Shown: positions 54,345 through 63,820 of the stretch, piece after piece | How the letters are laid out: each line of letters starts with the position of its first letter | How positions within the stretch are numbered: the stretch's first letter is position 1 | Assembly: GCA_911810475.1 (NCBI GenBank) | Contig: OU461276.1 | Location: forward strand, 3,163,501-3,227,500 | Length of the DNA stretch: 64,000 nucleotides | Source: Candidatus Celerinatantimonas neptuna | GTDB lineage: Bacteria; Pseudomonadota; Gammaproteobacteria; Enterobacterales; Celerinatantimonadaceae | Direction: 5' to 3' | Made by a program: the position numbers and the translations under genes | The notes under the pieces: generated by a model | Seen by the model: only the letters and a program-made list of their open reading frames with translations | Databases searched by the model: none | Told to the model about the DNA's origin: nothing

Positions 54345-55994
54345 ATGGCGATCCATCCACGAGCAGGACAGCTCGCAGAGCCTCAAGATTTAACAAATAT
54401 TCCAAGGCTCATGGCTGATTATTATTTGATAAAACCGGATCCAAATAATATGAGTCATCAAGTGAGTTTCGGTACATCCGGACATCGTGGGTGCGCTAGT
54501 GATGGGGCATTTAATGAAAGCCATATTCTGGCGATTAGCCAGGCAATTGCTGAGTATAGAGTAGAGCAAGGGTATACCGGGCCTTTGTTTTTGGGGAAGG
54601 ATACGCATGCGTTATCTGAAAGTGCTTTTTGCTCGGCGATAGAAGTATTTGCTGCAAATGGTGTTGAAGTCCGTTATCAGCAGGGGCTAGAATATACCCC
54701 GACACCGGTAATTTCTCATGCAATTTTAACCTATAACGCTAAACATTCGGATAAAGCAGATGGTGTTGTAATTACGCCATCTCATAATCCACCTCGTGAT
54801 GGTGGGTTTAAGTATAATCCCCCTAATGGAGGACCGGCTGATACGAAAGTAACTCAGCTTATTCAAGATCGTGCAAACGAGTTATTGGCAAATAATTTAG
54901 ATGAGGTCAAAAGGCTTCCTTATACTCAGGCAATGCAAGTAAATGGAGTGAAGTCATACGATTATATCCAGCCCTATGTTGACGATTTAAAAAATGTAGT
55001 TGACCTGAAAGCAGTTGCTGATGCGAAGATTAAAATAGGTGTTGATACTTTAGGTGGTTCAGGTGCGGCATATTGGCCTGTTATTGCTAAAACATATGGT
55101 CTGGATATAGAAGTCGTTAATAATCGCATCGATCCGACATTTTCATTCATGACTTTGGATAAAGACGGCAAAATCAGAATGGACTGTTCGTCTCCTTATG
55201 CGATGGCTGGTCTGATTCAATACAAGGATCATTTTGACATTGCTGTTGGAAATGACCCTGACTACGATCGCCATGGCATTGTGACCAAATCAGCTGGCTT
55301 GATGAATCCAAACCATTACTTAGCTGTTGCCATTGAATACCTTTTTACGCATCGTAAAAATTGGCCGGCGAATGCAGCCATTGGTAAAACATTAGTGTCA
55401 AGTTCGATGATCAATCGGGTTGCTGAGAAACTGCAAAGGCCTCTTAACGAGGTTCCTGTCGGTTTTAAATGGTTTGTCGATGGTTTATTTTCCGGTGAGT
55501 TTGGTTTTGGTGGGGAAGAGAGTGCCGGGGCATCTTTTTTGCGTTTTAATGGGCAGGTGTGGAGTACTGATAAAGACGGTATTATTCTAGCGTTGCTGGC
55601 TGCTGAAATTTTAGCGGTGACAGGTCATGATCCTGCCTGGCATTATCAGCAGTTGGTGGCTCAATTTGGTGATCCGATTTATCGTCGGATTGAAGCACCA
55701 GCAAATGATAAACAAAAAACTGTGCTTAAACATCTCAATCCAGAGTTAGTTGAGGCTGATTCGCTGGCTGGAGAGCCTATTATTGCTAAATTAACGCAAG
55801 CTCCTGGTAATGGCGCGGCTATCGGTGGGTTGAAAGTTGTGACTCAAAATGGCTGGTTTGCAGCCAGACCTTCTGGAACAGAAGACATCTATAAGATTTA
55901 TCTTGAAAGTTTCAAAGATGAGCAGCATTTAGATCAAATTGCGAAGGAAGCTCAAGAGATTGTTTCTGCCGCTTTTGCTAAAGCAGGGTTGTAG
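54345..55994 (+). CDS. pgm: Phosphoglucomutase
   Basis: 549 residues from the ATG at 54345 (MAIHPRAGQ), with GGAG upstream; a TTG at 54330 is less likely. It interconverts glucose 1- and 6-phosphate. Seen are the phosphoserine loop [20 protein letters not shown], the metal loop [12 protein letters not shown], the sugar-binding [14 protein letters not shown], and the phosphate-binding [15 protein letters not shown]. coli Pgm has 546 residues. It forms an operon with seqA. Confidence 0.96.
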   Translation: MAIHPRAGQLAEPQDLTNIPRLMADYYLIKPDPNNMSHQVSFGTSGHRGCASDGAFNESHILAISQAIAEYRVEQGYTGPLFLGKDTHALSESAFCSAIEVFAANGVEVRYQQGLEYTPTPVISHAILTYNAKHSDKADGVVITPSHNPPRDGGFKYNPPNGGPADTKVTQLIQDRANELLANNLDEVKRLPYTQAMQVNGVKSYDYIQPYVDDLKNVVDLKAVADAKIKIGVDTLGGSGAAYWPVIAKTYGLDIEVVNNRIDPTFSFMTLDKDGKIRMDCSSPYAMAGLIQYKDHFDIAVGNDPDYDRHGIVTKSAGLMNPNHYLAVAIEYLFTHRKNWPANAAIGKTLVSSSMINRVAEKLQRPLNEVPVGFKWFVDGLFSGEFGFGGEESAGASFLRFNGQVWSTDKDGIILALLAAEILAVTGHDPAWHYQQLVAQFGDPIYRRIEAPANDKQKTVLKHLNPELVEADSLAGEPIIAKLTQAPGNGAAIGGLKVVTQNGWFAARPSGTEDIYKIYLESFKDEQHLDQIAKEAQEIVSAAFAKAGL

Positions 55995-56020
55995 TATTCG
56001 ATACGTAAATTTTGTGTGGT

Positions 56021-56050
56021 AGGGCTTAAGTATGCTTTGAACTTAAGCCC
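56021..56050 (+). terminator. Hairpin after pgm
   Basis: A perfect 10-bp stem GGGCTTAAGT and ACTTAAGCCC, 28 bp after the pgm stop. No T run follows, so termination is plausible rather than certain. Confidence 0.55.
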
Positions 56051-56311
56051 CGTACCAGAAATTGTGTTGGTATATCATGAGTAAATTGAGATTCAGGAGC
56101 CATTTTTTCCTGAATTAATTTAAGTCTATCCTAATGGCTGTTACCGTTCTCACCATTTTAAATTTGGCCTGTCGTTATTTTTCTTACTCTTTATTATCTT
56201 GATTTGATACCAGGTGCCTGTTCCCCGATAATTCCCTATATAAGAGGCTAATGTATCAATATTACTGAGTGATTTTTGTTGATTAATATGGGAAATGTTA
56301 GTGAGGAAAAA

Positions 56312-56402
56312 GACCACCGGCGATGCAGCACCGGTGGTAACTAGGCCTCCATATTGACTTTCCAAGCTATGGGAGAAAGCTTGGTTTTGACAAAAAAGTC
56401 AA
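56312..56402 (-). ncRNA. Candidate small RNA: two hairpins and a T-run terminator
   Basis: Read on the minus strand there is a TTGACT box (56402-56397), a hairpin CCAAGCT-N9-AGCTTGG (56384-56362), and then a second hairpin ACCACCGG-N10-CCGGTGGT (56338-56313) followed by CTTTTTC. This is the layout of a short transcript ending in an intrinsic terminator. On the plus strand the first hairpin is itself followed by TTTT, so both strands could terminate here. No known small RNA family was recognised, and the open frame overlapping it (56150-56365) has no protein features. Confidence 0.35.
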
Positions 56403-57102
56403 TAGGTAAATTTTAGACATGATGGTATTTAATTGCAAGGTTTTTTCTGAGGATTCAGATAACATCTATTTGAGCTTGTAGAATTTTTTGTCTGATACAA
56501 TTGAAGACGGGGAAGTTTTTTAGACAAAGGACAGATCTGATTCTGGTGTTATGATTCATGAAAAATGATGACAGCATATATTACTTTGGACGCATCATAT
56601 TACGTCATAGATAGTTCTGAGACTGAATGATGGATCGTGATTCATTTGAGGCTTTATCTGGGATTAAATAATTTTAATGTAAAATAATTAATTATATCGT
56701 CATTTATTTAATTATAAGATGAGATAAATATAATTATTTTGAATTAATTATGTTGTTTTGATTTTCTATTTAAAGTAATCTTAACAATTGATTGGCAAGT
56801 TCCCGGTATTGGGACTTTAATTTATCTCGATTAGCCACCGCAATGCTATCGGGGGCTTTGCCAACACCTTCTTAATTCCTGTTTCGCTTTCCTTCATTTT
56901 TTAGTTTGTTGGTGTGCATTGATTCACTCAGATTTGCAAATCTCCCTATCTTGGGGTGTTTCAAAGCAGTAAAAGGCTAACAGATGATGAATTGTTTGGA
57001 GTTGTTCTTTATGAGTATTTATGATCTGTTTGCTTTTGAGTAAATGGTTTCGTTATTTTTTGACTTTCACTAAATATAAGCTGCTGGGCAGATGATGGAG
57101 AG
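56403..57102. other. Gene-poor AT-rich stretch before the GNAT gene
   Basis: About 700 bp with no complete gene. The 56640-56770 segment is extremely AT-rich. On the minus strand at about 56770-56880 a coding-like fragment reads SIAVANRDKLKSQYRELANQ without a start, possibly a gene remnant of unknown origin. The promoter of the gene at 57103 should be in the last 150 bp. Confidence 0.35.
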
Positions 57103-57603
57103 ATGATGGATCCAGTTTCTGAAATTCCTATACTCATTAGGCAGGCTGGAATGCCCGATTTCGATGCAATAGTCCGATTGGTGACTGAACTGCATCATCA
57201 GCATTATCTTCTTGCTCCCCATATATTCATTGAACCAGATGTAAATGCTTCTCGTCAGTACTGTCTTAAGTATCTTAATCAAAAACAACATTTCTTATTA
57301 GTTGCTGAGCGAAAGGATGAAATTGTCGGACTTCTTGCTATATGCATTCATCGTTCGGCTGAAAATTTCATGCTAAGGGTTGATCCGATAGGGTATATTT
57401 CATTATTGATTGTTCAGCAGAATTATCGCCGTATTGGCGTTGGAAAACGATTAATAATAGCGGCTGAAAAATGGTTGATTGATCATCGTATAGGTGAGAT
57501 GCGTCTTGAAGTTCTGGAGATGAATACAGACGCGAGGCATTTTTATAATAGTTTAGGTTTTATTAATCAGTCGAGACAACTCAGTAAATTTGTAATGATC
57601 TAA
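57103..57603 (+). CDS. GNAT-family N-acetyltransferase
   Basis: 166 residues. It is a small cytoplasmic acetyl-CoA-dependent transferase: IRQAGMPDFDAIVRLVTELH, ISLLIVQQNYRRIGVGKRLI with the Q/RxxGxG/A pyrophosphate loop, and RLEVLEMNTDARHFYNSLGF. The substrate cannot be predicted. The tandem ATGs at 57103 and 57106 are preceded by GGAGAG; either could be used. It stands alone. Confidence 0.88.
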   Translation: MMDPVSEIPILIRQAGMPDFDAIVRLVTELHHQHYLLAPHIFIEPDVNASRQYCLKYLNQKQHFLLVAERKDEIVGLLAICIHRSAENFMLRVDPIGYISLLIVQQNYRRIGVGKRLIIAAEKWLIDHRIGEMRLEVLEMNTDARHFYNSLGFINQSRQLSKFVMI

Positions 57604-57610
57604 GTTTAGA

Positions 57611-57713
57611 GCATGTTAGCGTTTGGTGATTGTTCTGCAGCAAGTGAATACCCCTATGGTTTTTTTTTGAAACACGTGTTATGAACAAATTCAGCTATCA
57701 AACGCTAATATGC
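57611..57713. repeat. 103-bp inverted-repeat element downstream of the GNAT gene
   Basis: The ends GCATGTTAGCGTTTGGT (57611-57627) and, on the other strand, GCATATTAGCGTTTGAT (57713-57697) match at 15 of 17 positions, with a perfect 10-bp core TTAGCGTTTG. No direct repeat was found at its borders. It may be a second small non-coding element or a long terminator-like stem. Confidence 0.45.
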
Positions 57714-57794
57714 GTTAACAACATAATCGTTATTTATAGTTGAGATGATTTTAATGTATAGCAATGAACCATTGAGCTGAATTTGTAAAACAGA

Positions 57795-59000
57795 TTAGCG
57801 AGTTCTTGTTTTCCAACCTGCTAATACGATAAAGGTAATAAATGCAATAAGGTAGCATCCAAAGATAGTTCTGGTCATCGACATGAGTGAGCTGCCGCCT
57901 AATCCACTGATAGGCGAACTGACAGCACCTAATCCAAACATCGCAAGTCCTATTAAAGCTGAAGCTCCACCGCCACTACTACTTGGAACAACACGCATTG
58001 CTAATGCTGTTCCTGTTGTTCCAATCATGCTATTAACTGTTATCGTGATGAATAATACAGGGAGAACAAGCCAAAGTGATGGATGTGTGAAACTAATTAA
58101 AAATAATAGAGTAGCGGCTGAGATAGCAAGAATTAAACTTGTTTTAAGAATAGCCCATTCCCCATGGCGTAGGCTTAGCTTAGCCGCGATTTGGGCTGCA
58201 ATGACAAGCCCTAGTCCGTTAACGGCGAAACAGTAGCTAAATTGCTGGGCTGTAAGGTGGTAGATATCTTGTAGAACAAAAGAAGATGCCGCAATGTATG
58301 CGAACATTCCGGCAATGATAAATCCTTGAGTCAGACATAGCCCCATAAATTGCCGGTGTTTTAATAAAAGTCCCATTGCTTTGATAGAGTTGGATAATCC
58401 TCCAGGGCTGCGGCTTTCCTTAGGCAAAGATTCTTTGACCTGTAGATGACTAAACAGAAATAAAAAAACACTTATCAGCGCTAAAACAGCGAAAATTCCC
58501 CGCCAGTTCACGACCATTAAGAGGCCTCCTCCCAAGACAGGGGCCAGAATGGGGGCAACGCCGTTAACCATCATCAATAATGCAAAAAACTGGGTTAAAT
58601 CGCTTCCTCTATATTGGTCGCGGGCTATCGCTCTGGATAATACAATCCCTCCAGCACCTGCGATCCCCTGAATGAGCCTGGCGCAAACGAGTTGTGTAAT
58701 CGACAGTGACATTGCACAAGCGATTGATGCAACGATCATGATAAATAAGGATAGTAGTAAGGTGTTTAATCGTCCCCACCGGTCACTTAGAGGCCCGAAG
58801 AAGATTTGACCCACCCCTAAACCTAATAGAGACGCAGTAAGGCTAAGTTGAGCACTTGATGCTGTAATATGTAACGTTTGACTGACATCCGGCAGGGCTG
58901 GAAGATAGAGGTCCGTACATAAAGGCCCTAAGGCTGCCAACAGACCTAATATGATGGCATATCCAGCCCTTGTCTGTGGAAGGCGAGCTGCAAAAAACAT
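57795..59000 (-). CDS. Bcr/CflA-type MFS multidrug efflux pump
   Basis: 401 residues with 12 predicted membrane spans. The opening span ends in GPLCTDLYLPALPDV, the signature of Bcr/CflA drug-resistance transporters. FGPLSDRWGRLNTLLLS is the loop 2-3 motif A, and IQGIAGAGGIVLSRAIARD the span-5 motif C region. It is a proton-driven exporter in the inner membrane; bicyclomycin or chloramphenicol-like substrates are typical for the family, but its specificity is unknown. Confidence 0.92.
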   Translation of the reverse strand: MFFAARLPQTRAGYAIILGLLAALGPLCTDLYLPALPDVSQTLHITASSAQLSLTASLLGLGVGQIFFGPLSDRWGRLNTLLLSLFIMIVASIACAMSLSITQLVCARLIQGIAGAGGIVLSRAIARDQYRGSDLTQFFALLMMVNGVAPILAPVLGGGLLMVVNWRGIFAVLALISVFLFLFSHLQVKESLPKESRSPGGLSNSIKAMGLLLKHRQFMGLCLTQGFIIAGMFAYIAASSFVLQDIYHLTAQQFSYCFAVNGLGLVIAAQIAAKLSLRHGEWAILKTSLILAISAATLLFLISFTHPSLWLVLPVLFITITVNSMIGTTGTALAMRVVPSSSGGGASALIGLAMFGLGAVSSPISGLGGSSLMSMTRTIFGCYLIAFITFIVLAGWKTRTR

Positions 59001-59337
59001 GATACCTCTTGAAATAACTAAGTTAACAAAAGATTGTTGAGCTTATTATGAATAATAGTTGCTTAAATTAAAACGGTATGATTGTGACAAACTTTTTGAT
59101 AAAGAAATTTGTTCATGCAAGAAATGCGTTTATTCAAAAAAGCAAAATGATGTCTAAAAGCCAACAGACTCAGAATTAATTAATATATTATAAAAAATTA
59201 TTTATAGCCCAAATTACTTTTACATTTGTTCACATTGTTATATCACCGTTGCAGGGTTTTATGAGGGTTTTCAGCCATAAACCTGTGTGATAGTTTATTG
59301 ATCGGGCTATCTTTATTATGAATCTGTTAAGGTTTTT
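59001..59337. promoter_or_regulatory. Divergent promoter region, MFS / GNAT pseudogene
   Basis: A 337-bp AT-rich gap between the divergent efflux gene and the broken GNAT gene. No inverted repeat or RNA gene was recognised. Confidence 0.3.
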
Positions 59338-59818
59338 ATGATTAAAGTGCGAAGGGCAACTATTGATGATTCTGCTGAGCTATTGCAGATATACAATTGC
59401 CCGGAAATTTATGCGGATACATTACAAATTCCATATTCGACACAAGCGAATTGGCATAAAAGATTAGCAGATAACAATGCTATTCACCTAATGGCTACAA
59501 TTGATGAAAATATTACAGGGCATATGGGAATTATGCTTTATCGTAATCCAAGGCGTAAGCATGTCGCTAGTTTTGGTTTAGCTGTTATACCTGAGTATCA
59601 TCGTCAACACGCCCTAGCTATTTGATCCGTGAAATGTTCGATTTATGTGATAGCTGGCTTAATATTCGTCGCATCGAAATTGAGGTCTATGCAAATAATG
59701 ATGCTGCTCTATGCCTGTATCGAAAATTTGGATTTAAGGAAGAAGGGTATTTTAAAGACTTTGCTTTTCGTCAGGGGGGTATGTTGATGCCATTGCACTG
59801 GCTCGTATTGTTAGTTAA
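59338..59818 (+). pseudogene. GNAT acetyltransferase pseudogene (YhhY-like), two frameshifts
   Basis: Part one, from the ATG at 59338, reads IKVRRATIDDSAELLQIYN and runs to HVASFGLAVIPEYHRQ before stopping at 59625. The frame then continues as LIREMFDLCDSWLNIRRIEI and AALCLYRKFGFKEEGYFKDF. A second shift at a run of six Gs (about 59775) is needed to read the native tail YVDAIALARIVS and its stop TAA at 59816-59818. The acetyl-CoA loop is disrupted at the first lesion. The native stop lies inside the direct repeat of the inserted MITE-like element. The two lesions make function unlikely. Confidence 0.85.
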
Positions 59819-60018
59819 CCTCAACTGGGGATAAGAAAGCCTTTTCTGATAGGGATTAAAGTCGATTTCGGCGTTAAATCCGCTTGCCATAGAATGGTTA
59901 TGGCGGCTCAGATTTGCCTTGAACTCAACTTTAAATCCCACATCAGAAAATAAGACTGACCCATTAAGAATCAATCGTGATTCATTGCGACTTCTTATCC
60001 CGAATTGAGGTTAGTTAA
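59811..60018. mobile_element. MITE-like element, 192-bp core, 8-bp direct repeats
   Basis: The core at 59819-60010 starts CCTCAACTGGGGATAAGAA and, read from the other end, starts CCTCAATTCGGGATAAGAA. Both sides carry the perfect direct repeat TTAGTTAA (59811-59818 and 60011-60018). A second inner pair of complementary segments (near 59841-59862 and 59927-59955) strengthens the foldback. There is no open frame. A related 72-bp element lies at 21388-21475 and a fragment at 25828-25862. The left direct repeat contains the stop of the GNAT pseudogene. Confidence 0.78.
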
Positions 60019-60087
60019 GAGCGCTTGATAATTGAATGTATCTTGAATCATAACCTGTTGATTTTGATAGGGATGAAAAATAAATTA

Positions 60088-60133
60088 CAGTGGCAAAATA
60101 TCATAGATGATAAAGGATCCTGATATGCCACTG
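60088..60133 (-). terminator. Putative hairpin terminator for the pitrilysin gene
   Basis: Arms CAGTGGCA (60088-60095) and TGCCACTG (60126-60133), extended by ATATCA and TGATAT with a small bulge. It lies about 50 bp after the protease stop on the minus strand. The T run is weak. Confidence 0.4.
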
Positions 60134-60179
60134 TGCACTTTTCATAGAAATTGCGTGTGTCAATTATTGATAGTCATGA

Positions 60180-62945
60180 TTAGTAGCTAAAATGAGGCAT
60201 TTCTTCATGAAAATGAGTCATATTTTGAATTGGCTCTCCTATATTCAAAGGATGCTCTTCTTCATGACTTGAGCCTGTTGTATAAAGTAGAATTCGATCC
60301 CGTATGGGATCTTTTAGAGTTGTTGTAAATAGAATAAGCTCTTCTTTTGTTAACTTCATTAATGAATCAACGACCAGATCCCTCTGATTAAAATTCTCAT
60401 CTTTATTACCAATACTGATCCAATAACGTTGTGCCCGGGTTCGCATATTTGACTCTTGTTCTAATATTTGGCTGGCAAGCCCATGTTTTGCTTCTTGCCA
60501 CTCTTCTTCACTAAGTGTTGCAATGACCTCAGGGAAACTATCTAAAAACCGGTCAATAGCTTGAACCATATGAAAAGGCGTTGCGTGAGGCGATTGAATA
60601 TAAAAAATCATGCCAGGATGTCGATTGAGCGGTAGATTTCCATTGCCCACAATATAGCCTAGTTGCTGCTGTGTTCTCAGCTCATAGAAGAATGTTGAAG
60701 ACATAAGGTGATTGCAAAATGTAAATAAAGCAATTTGTTTTGTTTCAATAGATGCACTCTGAAAGTACATGAGCAACGATGAATCCGGGTGTTCACAGTG
60801 TAAATGATAACGGAGTGTTTGCTGGCCACTGATATTAATCAACTGACGAGGTGTCTCTGTTGATGGCTGGCTGTCAGGTGCAAGTTCTCTTTGTAGATAT
60901 TCTCCGATTTCGATGGCCTGGCGTTTAGACCAGTTGCCGTATATCAATGTTTCTATGTGAATATTGGCATAGAGATGTTTGATAAATTCAGGCATCTCTT
61001 CTCGTGTAACCGTTTTTAGAGCTTGATTCAGTTCTGCCCCTGTTGGATTGTTAGGTTGCAAGGCGGCAGTCAATTGGTGAAATAGCTGGTTAATTGGTTT
61101 TATCTGAGTTTGATTGTGCCAATGTTGGTGCAGCTGTTGTTTGATAATATCAAATCGTCCTGGATCGAAGTGACCGAAAAGTCGTTCATTTAAAATCATT
61201 TTTAACAGTTCTAACTGTCGTTCGTTAAAACCCGCTGTATGAATAGTGTATCCACCCTGATGGGCATAAATCTGGTAACTCATACCGGCAATTTCAGCCT
61301 GATAGGTCGTTTCGGTCAGATGATCTAACAGCATTTCGACAGCAAATCTTGATCGGACAATATGATCAATTGATTGTACCGAAAATGCGGAATCAACAGA
61401 CAGGTAAATATGTCCTTTAGGAATTTTAAATTCGCTATCTTGTTGATACCAGAGCCTGAATCCTGGTTCTTCAATCAGTTTTCTGGGCCTGTCTGAAGCC
61501 CCCTCTGTCGCAAGAAGCTGAGTTGGTGAACTTCCTATAAAAGGGTTTGCAGGTGGTAATAATAGTTCGAATGGCCGAGGGTTTAACCAATGTTCCAGTT
61601 GTTTGTCTGAGAAAGGCACGACTTTATAGGGTGTTTGATACCATTTTGCAATTCGGTCTGTTTCTACTTGCTGACTGATAATTGTTAGCCGCATGCGCTT
61701 AGCCGTCATTTGAGACAACAGAGATTGTATCTGGATTTTATCAAAATGTTCCATCAGATAATCGCCGATGAGGATATCTGATTCGTCGAAATGGTGCATG
61801 TTGACAGCCAGGTGCGAGACCTGATCAATTGCCCTGATTTTTTCTTGATAAGACCAGGCTCTTTCCATTACCCGTTGTTTTTCAAGATATCGCCATTGTT
61901 CTAAGCCTTGATTAGAAATAAGGCTCAGGTAATCAAATGTAGCCTCAATGATTAAATCAATTTGTTTAAAGCCTTGGTCAGTAAGTTGAAAGCTGAGTGT
62001 AAACTCTCTGAAACCCTTTCCCGATATTCCGCCACCGGCCGACATGGTCTGAATCAGGCCTTTGTGACGTAAATAAGCAATCAAGCTTTCTGATCCTTCA
62101 TATCCAAGTAAATGAGCTAAAAAGCCCAGAGGTTTACTTTTATATAAATGGCTGAGATCCGAAAAATCAAACGACATGGTCAGTCGTTGTATTTCTTTTA
62201 CCGGGTGAGCATAGATTGCGATGCCGCGATCTTGTTCTCTTAGTAATGGAACATTTGTCCGGATGGGGCAATCGTGACGGGGTATATCATTAAACCGTTC
62301 GCTCCATGAAGTTAATGTCTCCAGTGATTGATTACTAAGTATGACCAGTGTCATTTGCTCTGAAGAATAGTAAGTCTGATAAAAATTCAGTAGATCGTTG
62401 CGAATCGATTTGTCTGGCCAGTCAGCGAGCGTTTCGACCGATCCAACTGAGAATTTACTAAAAGGGTGCTGCGGATTAATAGTCTCTTTATGAACCTGAT
62501 AGAGACGACGGACATCATCCTGAAGTTTTAATAAATACTCTGAATGGACGGCCTGACGCTCTTTTTCCACGAGTTGTGGATCAAAGCAAGGGGCAATGAA
62601 AAATTGGCAGAATCTGTCTAATGCGTCGTTAAACCAATTATTTTCAATATCAAAAAAGTAATTGGTGAATTCAGTCCCTGTCCAGGCATTGTGGCTTCCG
62701 CCATGGTGGTTGATAAATTGTTGGTATTCCCCGGCTTTTGGATACTTTTTAGTTCCAAGAAATAACATATGTTCAAGAAAGTGAGCTAATCCTTGTCGCT
62801 CAGGAGGATCATCAAAATGGCCAACATTGACTGTTAACGCTGCAGCAGACTTGGACGCATTTTTGTCACAAATGAGAAGAGCTCTCAGACCGTTTTGTAA
62901 CTGGACTGATTTATATTGACGGGAATCGTTGGGACTGGTTCGCAA
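60180..62945 (-). CDS. ptrA: Insulinase-family (M16A, pitrilysin-like) zinc protease
   Basis: 921 residues if started at the TTG at 62943-62945, which has GGAG spaced 6 nt upstream and begins at RTSPNDSRQYKSVQLQNGLR, where Vibrio homologues begin. ATGs at 63005 and 62990 would add 20 or 15 residues without a clear signal peptide. The inverted zinc motif HxxEH is in GLAHFLEHMLFLGTKKYP; ERQAVHSEYLLKLQDDVRR holds the third ligand. Four M16 repeats follow. E. coli protease III is periplasmic; the lack of an obvious signal here leaves the location open. It is divergent from sixA. Confidence 0.88.
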   Translation of the reverse strand: MRTSPNDSRQYKSVQLQNGLRALLICDKNASKSAAALTVNVGHFDDPPERQGLAHFLEHMLFLGTKKYPKAGEYQQFINHHGGSHNAWTGTEFTNYFFDIENNWFNDALDRFCQFFIAPCFDPQLVEKERQAVHSEYLLKLQDDVRRLYQVHKETINPQHPFSKFSVGSVETLADWPDKSIRNDLLNFYQTYYSSEQMTLVILSNQSLETLTSWSERFNDIPRHDCPIRTNVPLLREQDRGIAIYAHPVKEIQRLTMSFDFSDLSHLYKSKPLGFLAHLLGYEGSESLIAYLRHKGLIQTMSAGGGISGKGFREFTLSFQLTDQGFKQIDLIIEATFDYLSLISNQGLEQWRYLEKQRVMERAWSYQEKIRAIDQVSHLAVNMHHFDESDILIGDYLMEHFDKIQIQSLLSQMTAKRMRLTIISQQVETDRIAKWYQTPYKVVPFSDKQLEHWLNPRPFELLLPPANPFIGSSPTQLLATEGASDRPRKLIEEPGFRLWYQQDSEFKIPKGHIYLSVDSAFSVQSIDHIVRSRFAVEMLLDHLTETTYQAEIAGMSYQIYAHQGGYTIHTAGFNERQLELLKMILNERLFGHFDPGRFDIIKQQLHQHWHNQTQIKPINQLFHQLTAALQPNNPTGAELNQALKTVTREEMPEFIKHLYANIHIETLIYGNWSKRQAIEIGEYLQRELAPDSQPSTETPRQLINISGQQTLRYHLHCEHPDSSLLMYFQSASIETKQIALFTFCNHLMSSTFFYELRTQQQLGYIVGNGNLPLNRHPGMIFYIQSPHATPFHMVQAIDRFLDSFPEVIATLSEEEWQEAKHGLASQILEQESNMRTRAQRYWISIGNKDENFNQRDLVVDSLMKLTKEELILFTTTLKDPIRDRILLYTTGSSHEEEHPLNIGEPIQNMTHFHEEMPHFSY

Positions 62946-63091
62946 AGTGCGCTCCAATGTTGACACTATTCGATATATTATCAGCGTCATTGGCAATACT
63001 TGCAAACGAATGCACGATATTTTCTACGGCTGGTTTGTTTGTTCGACAGAGGGTAACATGTCAGGATCTCAAACAGATAGGTAGCCATTCG

Positions 63092-63547
63092 ATGGAAATT
63101 TATGTTATGCGACATGGTCAGGCTAAAATGATGGCAAAGAATGATAGCCAGAGAGAACTGACCAGAAACGGTATTACACAAGTTAAAAAAATGGCGAAGA
63201 AGCTCTCTTTGCAGATCTCTGCTTTTGATTATACGTTGGTAAGTCCTTTTGTCCGGGCTCAGCAGACGATGAAAAAAGTGGGGGCCATTATTCCTGAATT
63301 AGGAAAAATAGTGACACTCGATGAATTAACGCCAGGAGGTGATGCCGGATCTGTGAAGGCTTTTCTTGGTGAATTGGAAGAGAATAGTCGGGTGCTTATT
63401 GTTTCACATTTACCACTGGTTGGTTATATGGTTGAGGTACTGGTTCCAGAGGCTGGAGCCCCACTTTTTGCAACATCGGCGGTTGCTCATATTCGAACTG
63501 ATCAAAGGAATACAACGCTGGTTTCTTTAGAACAGCCTGGCCGTTAA
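63092..63547 (+). CDS. sixA: Phosphohistidine phosphatase SixA
   Basis: 151 residues from the ATG at 63092 (MEIYVMRHGQAKMMAKND), with AGGTA upstream; an open frame reaching back to 62957 overlaps the protease gene and adds nothing typical. RHG at residues 7-9 is the catalytic histidine-phosphatase motif. DYTLVSPFVRAQQTM, LTPGGDAGSVKAFL and VLIVSHLPLVGYMVEVL (second catalytic His) are conserved. SixA dephosphorylates phosphohistidine, in E. coli on PtsN/NPr-type proteins. Confidence 0.93.
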   Translation: MEIYVMRHGQAKMMAKNDSQRELTRNGITQVKKMAKKLSLQISAFDYTLVSPFVRAQQTMKKVGAIIPELGKIVTLDELTPGGDAGSVKAFLGELEENSRVLIVSHLPLVGYMVEVLVPEAGAPLFATSAVAHIRTDQRNTTLVSLEQPGR

Positions 63548-63820
63548 TTCAGGTAAATTTTATTTTGCAATGTTTTTCAGGGACATTTATTAGTGATGAG
63601 ATAGAAATCACAAAAGTATTATATAGGTTCATATTTTGATCACACTTTTACTGTAGTGTATCGCGCTGTGGAACTTTTTTAGGTATTTTTGTCTAAGATA
63701 TATGTTGTTGACAGAATTCAGTACTTAAAAAAAGGATATTTATAATTTTTTATATGTCCATGTGTGTTCGATAGGAAGGATACTCCTAAGATCCACCGCT
63801 ATTGCAGGTAAGAGATCGAT
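63548..63820. promoter_or_regulatory. Region between sixA and the ytfK-like gene
   Basis: An AT-rich gap of 273 bp. It should contain the promoter of the ytfK-like gene. The minus-strand open frame that covers part of it is antisense to that gene and not convincing. Confidence 0.3.

Noticed and set aside
56150-56365. 71-codon minus-strand open frame
   Set aside because: No recognisable motif, and it runs through two strong hairpins; better explained as structured non-coding DNA.
56770-56880. Coding-like minus-strand fragment (KLKSQYRELANQ)
   Set aside because: No start, short and no family recognised; it may be a gene remnant, but support is too weak to call a pseudogene.
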